Source: Opitutus sp. (lineage in GTDB: Bacteria > Verrucomicrobiota > Verrucomicrobiia > Opitutales > Opitutaceae). From it: 64,000 nt of DNA. Below are positions 9,573 through 18,414 of this stretch, one piece after another (position 1 is the stretch's first letter; each line of letters starts with the position of its first letter). The notes below the pieces were generated by a model that worked only from the letters and a program-made list of their open reading frames with translations, was not told the origin of the DNA and ran no database searches. The stretch is taken from contig JANPZY010000001.1 of NCBI GenBank assembly GCA_024707325.1, forward strand, positions 1,488,001 to 1,552,000, read 5' to 3'. The position numbers were made by a program, and so were the translations under genes.

Positions 9573-10697
9573 ATGTCTGTCGCCGCTTCTGCATCTGCCG
9601 CCGCTGCCGTGCAATCGGTGGAGGATGGCGTCGAGGTGCGATTGTCGGGTCGTTGGCGGATCACCGAGCCGCGTCCGAGTTGGACGGAACTGAGCCGCAA
9701 GCTGAAGCCCGCGTTCGTGCGCGCGCGCATGGATGAAGTGGAGCAGTGGGACAGTTCGCTGGTGCTGTTTCTGTTTGAGATCAACGAGTGGTGCGCCGCG
9801 TCGGGCGTGACGTTCGACGACACCGCGTTGCCCGAGCGCGTGCGCGTGCTCGAGTCGCAGATCACCGCGTCGCACCAGGTCAGCGTGCCGCGTGATCGCT
9901 CGACGAATTTTTTCCAAGTCGTGGGCGAGGCCACGCTCGATCTCGGCGGCAAGACTCGCGACATCGTGCGCTTCGTCGGCGAGTGCGTGCTCAGCGCGAT
10001 TCAGGTGGCGAAACGTCCCGACAAGTTTCGCTGGCGCGACTGTCTCGCCGAAATGCAGCAGTGCGGTGCGATGGCGCTGCCGATCGTGAGTTTGATCAGC
10101 TTTCTCGTCGGTGTGACGCTCGCCTACACCGGTGCGCTCGTGCTGCGGCAATACGGCGGTGACATCTACGTCGCGGATCTGATCGGCATGGCGATGGTGC
10201 GCGAGATGGGCGCGATGATGACGGCGGTGGTGCTCGCGGGCCGGACGGGTGCGGCGTTTGCCGCGACGATCGGCAACATGAAAGCCAACGAGGAAATCGA
10301 CGCGCTCGAAACGCTTGGCATCCCCGCGGTGAAATTTCTCGTGCTGCCGCGCATCTTCGCGCTCGCGGTGATGATGCCGCTCCTCGCGCTCTACTCGAAT
10401 GCACTCGGCATCATCGGCGGCATGGCGGTCGCGGCTGGCGTCCTTTCGATTCCGCCCGCGGCGTATTGGGTCGAGATGCTCACGATCGTGACCCTCGGTG
10501 ACGTGTCGGTCGGCGTGATCAAGGCGATCGCGTTTGGCCTGATCGTCGGCCTCTCGGGCTGCTTGCGCGGACTGCAGGCCGACCGCAGCGCGGCGGGCGT
10601 GGGGCAGGCGGCAACCTCGGCGGTCGTGACCGCGATTCTGTTTATCATCGTGGCGGATGCGATTTTCGCCGTGGCCTTCAATGTTGTGGGACTCTGA
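9573..10697 (+). CDS. mlaE: MlaE-family ABC permease with N-terminal STAS domain
   Basis: The 374-residue product joins an N-terminal STAS-like domain (residues about 20-110, MDEVEQWDSSLVLFLFEI) to a MlaE/YrbE permease (about 115-374) with several hydrophobic helices, the segment YGGDIYVADLIGMAMVREMG and the family motif REMGAMMTAVVLAGRTGAAF. MlaE proteins form the membrane channel of MCE-type lipid transporters between inner and outer membrane. The gene is 3 bp from the ATPase gene, and the MCE protein and auxiliary lipoprotein genes follow on the same strand. A STAS fusion replaces the separate MlaB seen in Enterobacteria. Confidence 0.92.
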   Translation: MSVAASASAAAAVQSVEDGVEVRLSGRWRITEPRPSWTELSRKLKPAFVRARMDEVEQWDSSLVLFLFEINEWCAASGVTFDDTALPERVRVLESQITASHQVSVPRDRSTNFFQVVGEATLDLGGKTRDIVRFVGECVLSAIQVAKRPDKFRWRDCLAEMQQCGAMALPIVSLISFLVGVTLAYTGALVLRQYGGDIYVADLIGMAMVREMGAMMTAVVLAGRTGAAFAATIGNMKANEEIDALETLGIPAVKFLVLPRIFALAVMMPLLALYSNALGIIGGMAVAAGVLSIPPAAYWVEMLTIVTLGDVSVGVIKAIAFGLIVGLSGCLRGLQADRSAAGVGQAATSAVVTAILFIIVADAIFAVAFNVVGL

Positions 10698-10700
10698 CCG

Positions 10701-11481
10701 ATGGCTGACACCGGTTCCAACGCTCCCGCGATCGAAGTCACCGACCTGCGCTGCGGCTATGACGGGCGCGTGGTGCTCGATAACATCTCGTTCAACGTCG
10801 CGGGCGGTGAGATCTTCTTCATCATCGGCGGCTCCGGTTGCGGCAAAAGCACGCTGCTGAAAAAATCTCATCGGCATCTTTCAACCGATGTCCGGCACGG
10901 TGAAGTTCGGCGGGCGCGCGTTCACGACCGTCGATCCCTCCGCGCGTCGCGATCTGCTGAAGACCTTTGGGGTGCTCTATCAAGGTTCGGCGCTCTGGTC
11001 TTCGCTTACGCTCCGCCAAAACGTCGCACTGCCGCTCGAGGAATACACGACGCTCACGGCGCGCGAGATTCAGGAGATCGCCACGCTCAAGCTCGCGCAG
11101 GTCGGTCTCACCGGTTTCGAGGATTTTTATCCGGCGGAAATCAGCGGCGGCATGAAGAAACGCGCCGGCCTCGCGCGGGCGCTCGCGCTCGATCCGTCGA
11201 TCGTGTTTCTCGACGAGCCTTCGGCCGGACTCGATCCGCTGACCTCGCGCAAGCTCGACGAACTTGTTCTAGAGATTCGCGAGTTGTTCGGCACCACGCT
11301 CGTCGTCGTGTCGCACGAGCTCGCTTCGATCTTCAGCATCGCGGATCGCGTGATCATGCTCGATCGCGAAGAAAAAGGCATCATCGCCCAAGGGCCGCCG
11401 CGCGAACTCGCGCTGCATAGCAGCGACACGCGCGTGACGGAGTTTCTCCATCGCGGCGACAAACTCACGCCGTCCTCATGA
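10701..11481 (+). CDS. mlaF: MlaF-type ABC transporter ATPase, frame broken by one base
   Basis: The ATPase is split over two frames. The first holds residues through Walker A (GGSGCGKSTLLK); the second holds the Q-loop region (LYQGSALWSSLTL), signature ISGGMKKRAGLARAL, Walker B SIVFLDEPSAGLDP and switch His VVSHEL. Frames join if the A-run at 10860-10865 has five rather than six adenines, giving LLKNLIG and a 259-aa protein of normal MlaF length. It would power the permease encoded 3 bp upstream. Everything outside the indel is conserved, so a sequence error is more likely than a dead gene; transcriptional slippage on the A-run is a remote alternative. Confidence 0.88.
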
Positions 11482-11566
11482 GCCGCTCCGCTCCGAACCC
11501 GCACTTGCTCCACCGGTCGGAGAACGTTCTGTTCAGTCCGGCCGATTCTCCCCACCTTCGAACCCT

Positions 11567-12571
11567 GTGAAGACCAAAGTCAGCCCCACCATCATTGGCG
11601 CGTTTGTGCTTGGCGCCGTTCTGCTTGGGATCGTGGCCCTGTTGGCCTTCGGCAGCGTGAGCTTCTTTTCGAAGCCGCAGCGCTTCGTCGTGTATTTCGA
11701 CGAATCGATCCACGGCCTCGATCTTGGCTCGCCGGTGAAACTCCGCGGCGTGCGCGTCGGTCGCGTGGTGGCGCTCAACGTGAGCTATCAAGCCGAGACG
11801 AACCGTTCCGTCGTGGCCGTGACCTGCGAGTTGAATCGCAACATCATCACCGACACGTCGGGCGAGCAGCTCGATGTTTCGAGTCGCGCCGAACTTCAGC
11901 GCCTTGTCGATCGCGGCATGCGCGCCCAGCTCGGCATTCTGGGTCTCGCGACCGGCCTGCTGTTCGTGGAGCTCGATTTTCAGGACCCGGAACTTTATCC
12001 GCCGGGCGAACTGCCGCCGCAGGCGCGCTACGTGACCGTGCCGGCCGTGCCGTCCGCGATTCAGGAGCTGCAGACCAATCTCTCGGAAATCCTGAACGAC
12101 CTCCGGAAAATCGATTTCGCCGGCATCTCCAACGAGTTCAAAGGTCTCATCGTGGACACGCGCAAGCAGCTCGCGGGCGTCGATCTCCGCGGCGCGGTCG
12201 AGCAATGGAAGAAAACCGGCGCACAAATCGAGACGCTCGCCAACCGCCCCGAGGTCGGTGAGCTCCTGACCAATCTCAACGGCGCCATCACGGATCTGCG
12301 CGGCTCGCTGGCGAAGCTCGACTCTCAAGTCGGCGCCAATGGCGACCAACTCCAAGCCACGCTCGCGCAGACGAAATCCACGCTGGAGAATTTCAACGCC
12401 GCCGCTGGCAGCATGCGTCGCTTCATCGCAGCGCAGAGCGGAGTAGGCGAGCAGGCCACGCGCGCGCTCGAAGAACTTGCCTCCGCGGCCGAGGCGGTGC
12501 GCCGGCTCGCGGATTTCCTCGAGCGCAATCCGCAGGCGCTGATCTCGGGACGCGCCTCCCGTCCGGAATAA
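11567..12571 (+). CDS. mlaD: MlaD/MCE-family lipid-binding protein
   Basis: Translation starts at a GTG (MKTKVSPTIIGAFVLG, 334 aa). One N-terminal transmembrane anchor (IIGAFVLGAVLLGIVALLAF) is followed by a single MCE domain (residues about 38-120: FDESIHGLDLGSPVKLRGVRVG). A long C-terminal helical part (about 165-310, ITDLRGSLAKLDSQVGANGD) is rich in coiled-coil heptads. MCE proteins form hexameric rings that bind lipid in the periplasm and dock on MlaE. The 85-bp gap after the ATPase gene shows no obvious signal, and all four genes probably form one operon. Confidence 0.9.
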   Translation: MKTKVSPTIIGAFVLGAVLLGIVALLAFGSVSFFSKPQRFVVYFDESIHGLDLGSPVKLRGVRVGRVVALNVSYQAETNRSVVAVTCELNRNIITDTSGEQLDVSSRAELQRLVDRGMRAQLGILGLATGLLFVELDFQDPELYPPGELPPQARYVTVPAVPSAIQELQTNLSEILNDLRKIDFAGISNEFKGLIVDTRKQLAGVDLRGAVEQWKKTGAQIETLANRPEVGELLTNLNGAITDLRGSLAKLDSQVGANGDQLQATLAQTKSTLENFNAAAGSMRRFIAAQSGVGEQATRALEELASAAEAVRRLADFLERNPQALISGRASRPE

Positions 12572-12603
12572 TCCCTCCTCATCTGAACGCGATTCGGCCA
12601 ACC

Positions 12604-13230
12604 ATGAAGCACGCGAAACTCTCTGTATCCAAGATCCTGATATGCGTGGGCGCCGCCGCGACCGTGTGGCTGGCCGGTTGTTCGCTGCCCGAAGCCAAGC
12701 CCGATCTCACGCGCTATTATCTGCTGACATCGTCGACGGCCAATCCGCCGAAGGAGGTCACCGGCGCTCAATGGAAACTCGGGCTGCGTCCCGTCGAAGT
12801 CGCACCGTTCTTGAAGCATCGCGCGATGCTGCTGCGCCGCGGCAGCAATGAAGTGCGTTTCGTCGAGGACGCGCGCTGGGCCGAACCGCTCGAGTCGGGC
12901 GTCGCTCGCGTGCTGCGCGAGAGCCTGGAATCGCGCAGCGATGTCGCCGGCGTGACGAATGTGACGCGCAGCTCGGAGACAGCGCGCGACTACGACGTGC
13001 TCGTGCGCATCCAGCGCTGCGAAGGTGTGCCCGAGCGCGGGCTCGCGCGTTTCGAGGCGGTGGTGGAAATTTACTCGACCGAGATCGATCCGGTGCGCGT
13101 GGGCCGCGAAGTCGTGACCGCCGAAACCGGTGGCTGGGATGCGGGGAACTACGAGGACCTCGCCCGCAAACTCAGCGCGGCGCTCGATCAAGTCGCCGAA
13201 CGCGCGATCGCGCTTCTTCCCGCGAAGTAA
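12604..13230 (+). CDS. ABC-type transport auxiliary lipoprotein (PqiC/YmbA-like)
   Basis: The 208-residue product carries a lipoprotein signal with lipobox LAGC (Cys26), followed by YYLLTSSTANPP, the hallmark of the ABC_trans_aux family to which PqiC/YmbA belongs. Such lipoproteins sit at the outer membrane and work with MCE/PqiB-type lipid transporters. The gene closes the mlaE-mlaF-mlaD group, 32 bp after mlaD, and its product is the probable outer-membrane partner. Conserved late segments (AALDQVAERAIALL) match the family's C-terminal helix. Confidence 0.82.
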   Translation: MKHAKLSVSKILICVGAAATVWLAGCSLPEAKPDLTRYYLLTSSTANPPKEVTGAQWKLGLRPVEVAPFLKHRAMLLRRGSNEVRFVEDARWAEPLESGVARVLRESLESRSDVAGVTNVTRSSETARDYDVLVRIQRCEGVPERGLARFEAVVEIYSTEIDPVRVGREVVTAETGGWDAGNYEDLARKLSAALDQVAERAIALLPAK

Positions 13231-13294
13231 GCGCCGTATCGGGCGAACCCCGATCGCGTCCCGCTGGCATGCTTTTCGCTAAAGTGTGGCTGTT

Positions 13295-13594
13295 ATGGAC
13301 ACGCGTGATGTGGGGGCTTTCGCGGTGTTGAATTTCTCCCTGGCAAAGGGAGACGACGGCCAGCCGATCCAACGCACCGCCAGTTGCGGCACCTTCGTGG
13401 AAGTCGAACGGGCGTTTGCGGTGGCTCGGGCTCGAGCCTGGCAGGAGGTGTCGGAGCGTCGTTCGCAATCCGTCGACTCCGTGTTGGATATCCAAGTTTT
13501 GGATACCGAATGGGGTTACGACGTGCGCGCGGACAGCCTCGTCGTCTCGCGTTACTGGGTGCACGACCGCACCCCGTCGTGCCTCACGTCCTGA
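13295..13594 (+). CDS. small conserved-looking hypothetical protein
   Basis: I use the ATG at 13295 (MDTRDVGAF, 99 aa); a GTG nine bases earlier is also possible. The product has no signal peptide or membrane helix and is mixed alpha/beta in character (FAVLNFSLAKGDDG, VLDIQVLDTEWGYDV). I do not recognise the family. Codon use matches its neighbours, which supports a real gene. It lies 64 bp after the lipid-transport operon on the same strand, and its 3' end is followed at once by repeat array 2. Confidence 0.5.
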   Translation: MDTRDVGAFAVLNFSLAKGDDGQPIQRTASCGTFVEVERAFAVARARAWQEVSERRSQSVDSVLDIQVLDTEWGYDVRADSLVVSRYWVHDRTPSCLTS

Positions 13595-13613
13595 ACCGTG
13601 CCGCTCACGGCCG

Positions 13614-13767
13614 CGAGCCGGTGCGGACCTGGTCGCGACGTGGGACGCACTTGGTCCCGACCGTGTCCGCACCTTGTCCCGACTTGGTGCGCACTCGGGC
13701 GCGACGTGGTGCGCAATCAGTCCCGACTCGGGACGGACCTTGGCGCGACATGGGCCGCACACGGCTG
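13614..13767 (+). repeat. 22-bp tandem repeat array 2
   Basis: Seven units of exactly 22 bp start at 13614, 13636, 13658, 13680, 13702, 13724 and 13746, each opening with CGAC or CGAG. Each unit splits into two 11-bp halves such as CGACCGTGTCC and GCACCTTGTCC, roughly S-S-A-C-N-N-N-G-N-C-S. It lies between a plus-strand gene and the convergent sufS gene. Confidence 0.88.
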
Positions 13768-13776
13768 CGGGTCGGG

Positions 13777-13804
13777 AAAAGAAAACCCGCCGGGAGCGGC
13801 GGGT
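13777..13804 (-). terminator. rho-independent terminator of the sufU-sufS operon
   Basis: On the minus strand the stem CCCGCC / GGCGGG with a 6-nt loop is extended by an A-T pair and followed by TTTTCTTTT. It lies 32 bp after the sufS stop codon, between sufS and repeat array 2. Confidence 0.82.
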
Positions 13805-13835
13805 CTTCGGAAAGTTATCGTGTTGATGCGGTCGG

Positions 13836-15071
13836 TTACTCGACGCCGAAGAACTTGATGATGCGGTGGAGTGACTTCACGAGTGCGTCGACATCGGCGG
13901 GCGTGTTGTAGAGATAGAAACTCGCGCGCGTGGTGCTCGTGAGGCCGAGCTTCTTCATCAGCGGCTGGTTGCAGTGGTGACCGCCGCGGAGCGCGATGGC
14001 GTCTTCGTCGGCAAAGGTCACGATGTCGTGCGCGTGCACGCCTTCGAAGGAGAAGCTGATCACGCCGGAGCGTTTCTCGCCGCGACGCGGACCGAGAATG
14101 CGGATGCCGGGCAGCGTGGAGAGTTGCTCCATCGCGTAGGCGGAAAGTTCGGCGTCGTGTTGCGCGATGGCTTCGCGGCCGACTTGGTCGATGTAGTCGC
14201 ACGCAGCGGCGAGCGCGACGGCGTCACCGAAATTGGGCGTGCCGGCTTCGAAGCGTTCGGGCGAGGGTTTCCAACGACTGGCTTGGTAATCGACGACGGA
14301 GATCATGCCGCCGCCGCCTTGGTAAGGCGGCATCGCATCGAGGAGTTTTTGTCGTCCGTAGAGCACGCCGATGCCGGTCGGGCCGAGCATCTTGTGTCCG
14401 GAGAATGCGTAGAAATCGCACCCGAGCGAGCGGACGTCGACGGGCAGGTGGCCGATGGATTGGGCGCCGTCGATCACGGTCACGATGCCGCGCGCGCGGG
14501 CGAGCGAGCAAAGTTCGAACGCGGGTGTGATGGTGCCGAGCGTGTTGGACGCGTGCGTGAAGGCGAAGAGCTTCACGTCGGGCGAGAGGAGTTTCTCCGC
14601 GGCGGCAAGGTCGAGACCTTCGGCGTTTTCGCCGGTGAAAGGGACGAAGCGCAGCTGGGCGCCGGTGCGCTGGGCGATGAGTTGCCAGGGCACGAGGTTG
14701 GAGTGGTGCTCGATCTCGGTGAGGAGAATCGTGTCGCCGGGCTTCAGATTGGCGCCGCCCCAACTTGAGGCGACGAGATTGATGGACTCCGTGGTGCCGC
14801 GCGTGAAGACGATCTCGGCGGGATCGGCGGCGTTGATGAAGCGGGCGAGGCGCGCGCGGGCGCCTTCGAAGGCTTCCGTGGCGCGATTGGAGAGTGCGTG
14901 GAGGCCGCGGTGGACGTTGGAGTTATCGCGTTCGTAGAAACGCGTGAGCGTGTCGATAACGCTGCGCGGTTTGTGCGCGGTGGCGGCGTTGTCGAGATAG
15001 ACGAGCGGCTTGCCATTGACCTGCTGGTGCAGGGTGGGGAAGTCGTCGCGGAGCTGGGTCCAGTTGGGCAT
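13836..15071 (-). CDS. sufS: SufS-type cysteine desulfurase
   Basis: The 411-residue enzyme is a group II PLP-dependent cysteine desulfurase. It shows the N-terminal YLDNAATAHKP, the PLP lysine in FSGHKMLGPTG and the catalytic Cys in LRGGHHCNQPLM, at full family length. It takes sulfur from cysteine as a persulfide and passes it to the iron-sulfur assembly scaffold. The upstream gene sufU encodes the usual sulfur acceptor, so the pair works together. Start ATG at 15071 is 11 bp from the end of a long inverted repeat that fills the sufU-sufS gap. Confidence 0.95.
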   Translation of the reverse strand: MPNWTQLRDDFPTLHQQVNGKPLVYLDNAATAHKPRSVIDTLTRFYERDNSNVHRGLHALSNRATEAFEGARARLARFINAADPAEIVFTRGTTESINLVASSWGGANLKPGDTILLTEIEHHSNLVPWQLIAQRTGAQLRFVPFTGENAEGLDLAAAEKLLSPDVKLFAFTHASNTLGTITPAFELCSLARARGIVTVIDGAQSIGHLPVDVRSLGCDFYAFSGHKMLGPTGIGVLYGRQKLLDAMPPYQGGGGMISVVDYQASRWKPSPERFEAGTPNFGDAVALAAACDYIDQVGREAIAQHDAELSAYAMEQLSTLPGIRILGPRRGEKRSGVISFSFEGVHAHDIVTFADEDAIALRGGHHCNQPLMKKLGLTSTTRASFYLYNTPADVDALVKSLHRIIKFFGVE

Positions 15072-15082
15072 GGGAGGCGTAG

Positions 15083-15174
15083 TCGTGCTCTTGATCGTGC
15101 TCGTGCTCTTACTGCGGTGTTCGGCGAGGCGCGTTACGCTTCGAGCACGAGCACGATTACGAGCAAGAGCACGA
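15083..15174. repeat. long imperfect inverted repeat in the sufU-sufS gap
   Basis: The left arm (15083-15110) begins TCGTGCTCTTGATCGTGCTC; the right arm (15143-15174) begins GAGCACGAGCACGATTACGA and ends AAGAGCACGA, so the arms pair over most of their length. Both are made of a stuttering GAGCACGA word. The element fills almost all of the 108-bp space between two genes of the same operon and holds no ORF. Confidence 0.8.
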
Positions 15175-15179
15175 ATGGT

Positions 15180-15635
15180 TCAGTCGGTGTGGCTCTCCGT
15201 CGTCGTGGTGGACGGATCGTTTTTGAGGGCGTTGAGGGCGGCGTGCCAGCCGAGCGTGGCGCACTTGATGCGCGCGGGGAACGTGTGCACGCCGGCGAAG
15301 GCGCCGAGATCGCTGATCTCTTCCGGCGCTTCGCCGGTGGTCACGATGTGGTGGAACTCGTTGTAAAGTTTCTCCGCTTCCTCGGGGGACTTGCCCTTGA
15401 GCTGCGTGGTCATGAGCGACGCGCTCGCCTGCGAGATGGCGCAGCCGGAACCGTCGAACGTGATCTCCGCGATCTTGTCGCCGTCGAGGCGCAGATAGAC
15501 GCTGCACTGATCGCCGCAGGTCGGATTGTCGCCGTGCGCCACGCGGTTGGCCGTGGGCAACTTACCGCGGTTGCGGGGACGTTTGTTGTGGTCGAGGATG
15601 ACCTGCTGATAGAGCTCGGTGAGATCGGCGGACAT
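15180..15635 (-). CDS. sufU: SufU/IscU-family sulfur acceptor for Fe-S assembly
   Basis: The 151-residue protein has the three SufU cysteine segments: NPTCGDQCSVYL, DGSGCAISQAS and ARIKCATLGW. The N-terminal LYQQVILDHNKRPRNRG is typical. SufU is a zinc-containing sulfurtransferase that accepts persulfide sulfur from SufS. It is upstream of sufS in the same operon, separated only by an inverted-repeat element. The C-terminal tail (STTTTESHTD) is a low-complexity extension. Other suf genes are not in the window. Confidence 0.93.
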   Translation of the reverse strand: MSADLTELYQQVILDHNKRPRNRGKLPTANRVAHGDNPTCGDQCSVYLRLDGDKIAEITFDGSGCAISQASASLMTTQLKGKSPEEAEKLYNEFHHIVTTGEAPEEISDLGAFAGVHTFPARIKCATLGWHAALNALKNDPSTTTTESHTD

Positions 15636-15728
15636 GACGGAAGGACCGTGAGTAAGGCCCTTCTGCGGACGAAGGCAAATCCGCGGTCCGTCAGTGACGG
15701 ACTCCGTCGACCGGCACAGCGATGCAAC

Positions 15729-16178
15729 TCACTCCCAATACTCGGCCCAGCTCGTGGCGGTTTCGGTGACGCGCACGCGTTCCAGTCGGGCGCCGGGTGC
15801 GAGTCGCGAATCGCCGGCTTGGAGGGCGAGATCGAGCGCGGCGCGGACATCGCGAAAGATCTCACGTGCGAGGACTTCGGTGGTCGGATCGGTTTCGATG
15901 AACGCGATCACGCGATCGCCGTAGGTGGCGCGGAGCTGCGCGAAGGCCGGATCGGTGGTGTTGAGCGTAAACGTGTGATCGTAGCGCTGCACCGCGTTGG
16001 AAGCGGCGGATTTCAACACGGCGAAATCGCACACCATGTCGCGCGCATCGAGTTCGTCGGACGTGAGGACGATCTCGATCGTGCGACTGTGACCGTGCGG
16101 AAAACGACACGCGCCGGGATGTTTCGTGAGCAGGTGGCCGCTCTCGACGGTGAAGGATTTTGCGATGCGAAATGGCAT
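15729..16178 (-). CDS. queD: 6-carboxytetrahydropterin synthase / PTPS family (QueD-like)
   Basis: From the ATG at 16178 (MPFRIAKSFT) the product has 149 residues. The zinc histidines are visible in SGHLL and in CRFPHGHSRTIEI, where the Cys and HGH are the PTPS signature. MVCDFAVLK and RYDHTFTLN are also conserved, and the C-terminus carries the catalytic Glu in RVTETATSWAEY. QueD makes 6-carboxytetrahydropterin for queuosine and deazapurine synthesis; PTPS enzymes of the same fold make 6-pyruvoyl-tetrahydropterin, and sequence alone does not decide. The next gene on the same strand upstream is hemN, 32 bp away. Confidence 0.85.
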   Translation of the reverse strand: MPFRIAKSFTVESGHLLTKHPGACRFPHGHSRTIEIVLTSDELDARDMVCDFAVLKSAASNAVQRYDHTFTLNTTDPAFAQLRATYGDRVIAFIETDPTTEVLAREIFRDVRAALDLALQAGDSRLAPGARLERVRVTETATSWAEYWE

Positions 16179-16210
16179 GAAACGAAAAGGAATGTGCGCG
16201 GCGGGGCGGC

Positions 16211-17620
16211 CTAGATCGTGCGCGAGTGTTGAGTTTTGCCGGGCTGGAACGTCGCGTCGAAACGCATCGCGACCACGCGCAGGAGCGGCACGCCGATCGG
16301 CGTGACCTCGAATCCGGTGTCGGTGTGGCGCACGATGCCGTCGGCCTCGAGATCGGCGAGCGAGGCGAGCTCGTTTACATAGAGATCGGCAAAATCGAAA
16401 CCGAACTCGCGCGAGAGCGCGGCGAAATCCAGCCGGCGGTCGCACATGATCCGCATGATGATCGTGCGGCGGCGGATGTCCTCGGGCGTGAGCCGCAGGG
16501 CGCGTTCGACGGGGAGACGTCCGGCGTCGAGTGCGGCGCGCCACGCGGGGAGCGTTTTTTCGTTTTGGCGATACGTGTTCGCGGTCGAGGAGATCGACGA
16601 CATGCCGAAGCCGTAGAGCGAGGCGCCCGCGTGCGTGCTGTAGCCTTGGAAATTGCGCTGCAACGTGCCGGCGCGTTGGGCGAGCGCGAGTTCGTCATCG
16701 GGCCGCGCAAAGTGGTCGAGACCGATGTCGACGAAACCGGCGCGGGTGAGCTTCGCGTGCGCGACCGCGAACATCGCGAGTTTTTCCTCGGGCGAGGGGA
16801 GCTGCTCGCGATCGTCGAAGATGCGCTGCGCGGGCTTGATCCACGGCACGTGCGCGTAGCTGAAAACGGAGAGCCGGTCGGGCTTGAGCGAGAGCACGTC
16901 GTCGATCGTGCGCGTGAACGACGCGGCCGTTTGCAGCGGAAGGCCGTAGATCAGATCGACGTTGATCGACGAGAAACCGGCGGCGCGCAGCCAGGCAAAC
17001 GCCTGCTCGTTTTGGGCCTGCGGTTGGATGCGGTGAATGGCGAGTTGCACGCGCGGGTCGGTGTCCTGCACGCCGAGCGAAGCGCGCGTGGCGCCAATCG
17101 CACGGAGGGCCTGCACGTGCTCGAGCGTGAGACGGCGCGGATCGATCTCGACGCTGAACTCGGTGTCGGGCGTGAGCGTGAAGAACTCGCGCACGAGCGC
17201 ACCGAGCCGGAGCAATTGGTCGGGCGGAAGAAACGTGGGCGTGCCGCCGCCGAGGTGAATTTGAGCGACGGGACGCGAGCAATCCATGCGCGGGGCGGTG
17301 AGCCGCATCTCGCGCGCGATGTCGTCGAGGTAGTCGTGGGCGGAATCGCGCCGTTTCGTGATGACCGTGTTGCAGCCGCAGAACCAGCAGCGCGTTTCGC
17401 AGAACGGCAGGTGAAAATAGAGCGAGAGCGGTCCGGCGCCGGGGGTGTTGTCGTCGATGATGCCCGTTTCCCACTCGGTGGAGGCGAGATCACTCGTGAA
17501 CTGCGTGGCCGGCGGATAGGATGTGTAGCGCGGGCCGGGAATGGAATATTTGCGAACGAGATCGAGGTTGAGCGGCACACTCGGAAGAGGTGCGGCCAGC
17601 GGTTCGTGCGAAGCGATCAT
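16211..17620 (-). CDS. hemN: oxygen-independent coproporphyrinogen III dehydrogenase (HemN)
   Basis: I prefer the ATG at 17620 (MIASHEPLAA, 469 aa) over the longer ORF start. The radical-SAM cluster motif is CETRCWFCGC, preceded by LYFHLPF and followed by YLDDIAREM. GGGTPTFL matches the SAM-binding GGTP motif, and the HemN-specific GPRYTSYP lies near the N-terminus. The C-terminal domain (RTIIMRIMCDRRLDF) is that of true HemN rather than HemW. The enzyme converts coproporphyrinogen III to protoporphyrinogen IX in heme synthesis without oxygen. It precedes the queD-like gene on the same strand. Confidence 0.93.
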   Translation of the reverse strand: MIASHEPLAAPLPSVPLNLDLVRKYSIPGPRYTSYPPATQFTSDLASTEWETGIIDDNTPGAGPLSLYFHLPFCETRCWFCGCNTVITKRRDSAHDYLDDIAREMRLTAPRMDCSRPVAQIHLGGGTPTFLPPDQLLRLGALVREFFTLTPDTEFSVEIDPRRLTLEHVQALRAIGATRASLGVQDTDPRVQLAIHRIQPQAQNEQAFAWLRAAGFSSINVDLIYGLPLQTAASFTRTIDDVLSLKPDRLSVFSYAHVPWIKPAQRIFDDREQLPSPEEKLAMFAVAHAKLTRAGFVDIGLDHFARPDDELALAQRAGTLQRNFQGYSTHAGASLYGFGMSSISSTANTYRQNEKTLPAWRAALDAGRLPVERALRLTPEDIRRRTIIMRIMCDRRLDFAALSREFGFDFADLYVNELASLADLEADGIVRHTDTGFEVTPIGVPLLRVVAMRFDATFQPGKTQHSRTI

Positions 17621-17848
17621 GGCGGAGTGGTGTGTATCTAGAGTGTGCCACACGCCGGGTGGGGTCGCTGCGCGAGGGTTGGCCAAGGGTGTGCGGATTT
17701 TGCGACGGGGCTCCGCGTTGATCGCAGCGAAGGCAAGCGGGCGAGTCGCAGGTGGGAAGTAATTACGCGTTGACCCGCGGCGAGGTGGGGACTTTGTTTC
17801 GCCCCTTCGTCCGCTGACAGGTCGCTCTGCGACCCGGTCAGGACACCT

Positions 17849-17938
<90 letters not shown>

Positions 17939-18414
17939 CTTTGATCGGTCTGCGTGGAATCGCGGACGATTGCGATGAAGGCTCCAGAATCGGAGTATTC
18001 CGGCCTCTCCGTGATACCTTTCGGCGATGCTATCGGCGCGCGACGCTGCTCGTTCAGGAATAAGCGGCGGATCGCAGGCAGGAAGGTCGCTGTTCCGTTA
18101 CGCAAAACGTCGGTTTGCTAACTTATTCTAAGCAGCGGATTTACCGACGCTACGCCGGTGCAGGAATTCTAATTTCAATAATTAGACCGGAAATCGGACA
18201 GCGTTTAGCGACTGCGGTGGATTGAGTCCGCCCACGCGACCTTTTTGGCCGCTCACCCCAGTTTACCCTCTTTTTACCCCCGCCTTGCGACCGCTGCGTG
18301 CGACGTGCCCCTGCTTCGCCCCTTTCCAAGCGCTACTGCGCGCTCCGGACGCTTCTGCGTGGACCTTTTTCGCGGCCAGATCCTGGGCTGCGGGATGCTA
18401 GGACAACTAACAAC
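17939..18414 (+). other. 476-bp gap before the TonB receptor gene; probable promoter region
   Basis: No convincing gene is seen. An AT-richer stretch at about 18105-18190 contrasts with the GC-rich surroundings and includes a small inverted repeat TCTAATT / AATTAGA (18168-18186). It is the likely location of the receptor's promoter, but I cannot place -35 and -10 boxes with confidence. Confidence 0.35.

Noticed and set aside
13614-13767. CRISPR array
   Set aside because: The 22-bp units are contiguous without unique spacers and no cas gene is in the window; the same holds for the other five arrays.
13598-13911. Several overlapping plus-strand ORFs through array 2
   Set aside because: They are periodic low-complexity translations of the 22-bp units in three frames and run antisense into sufS.
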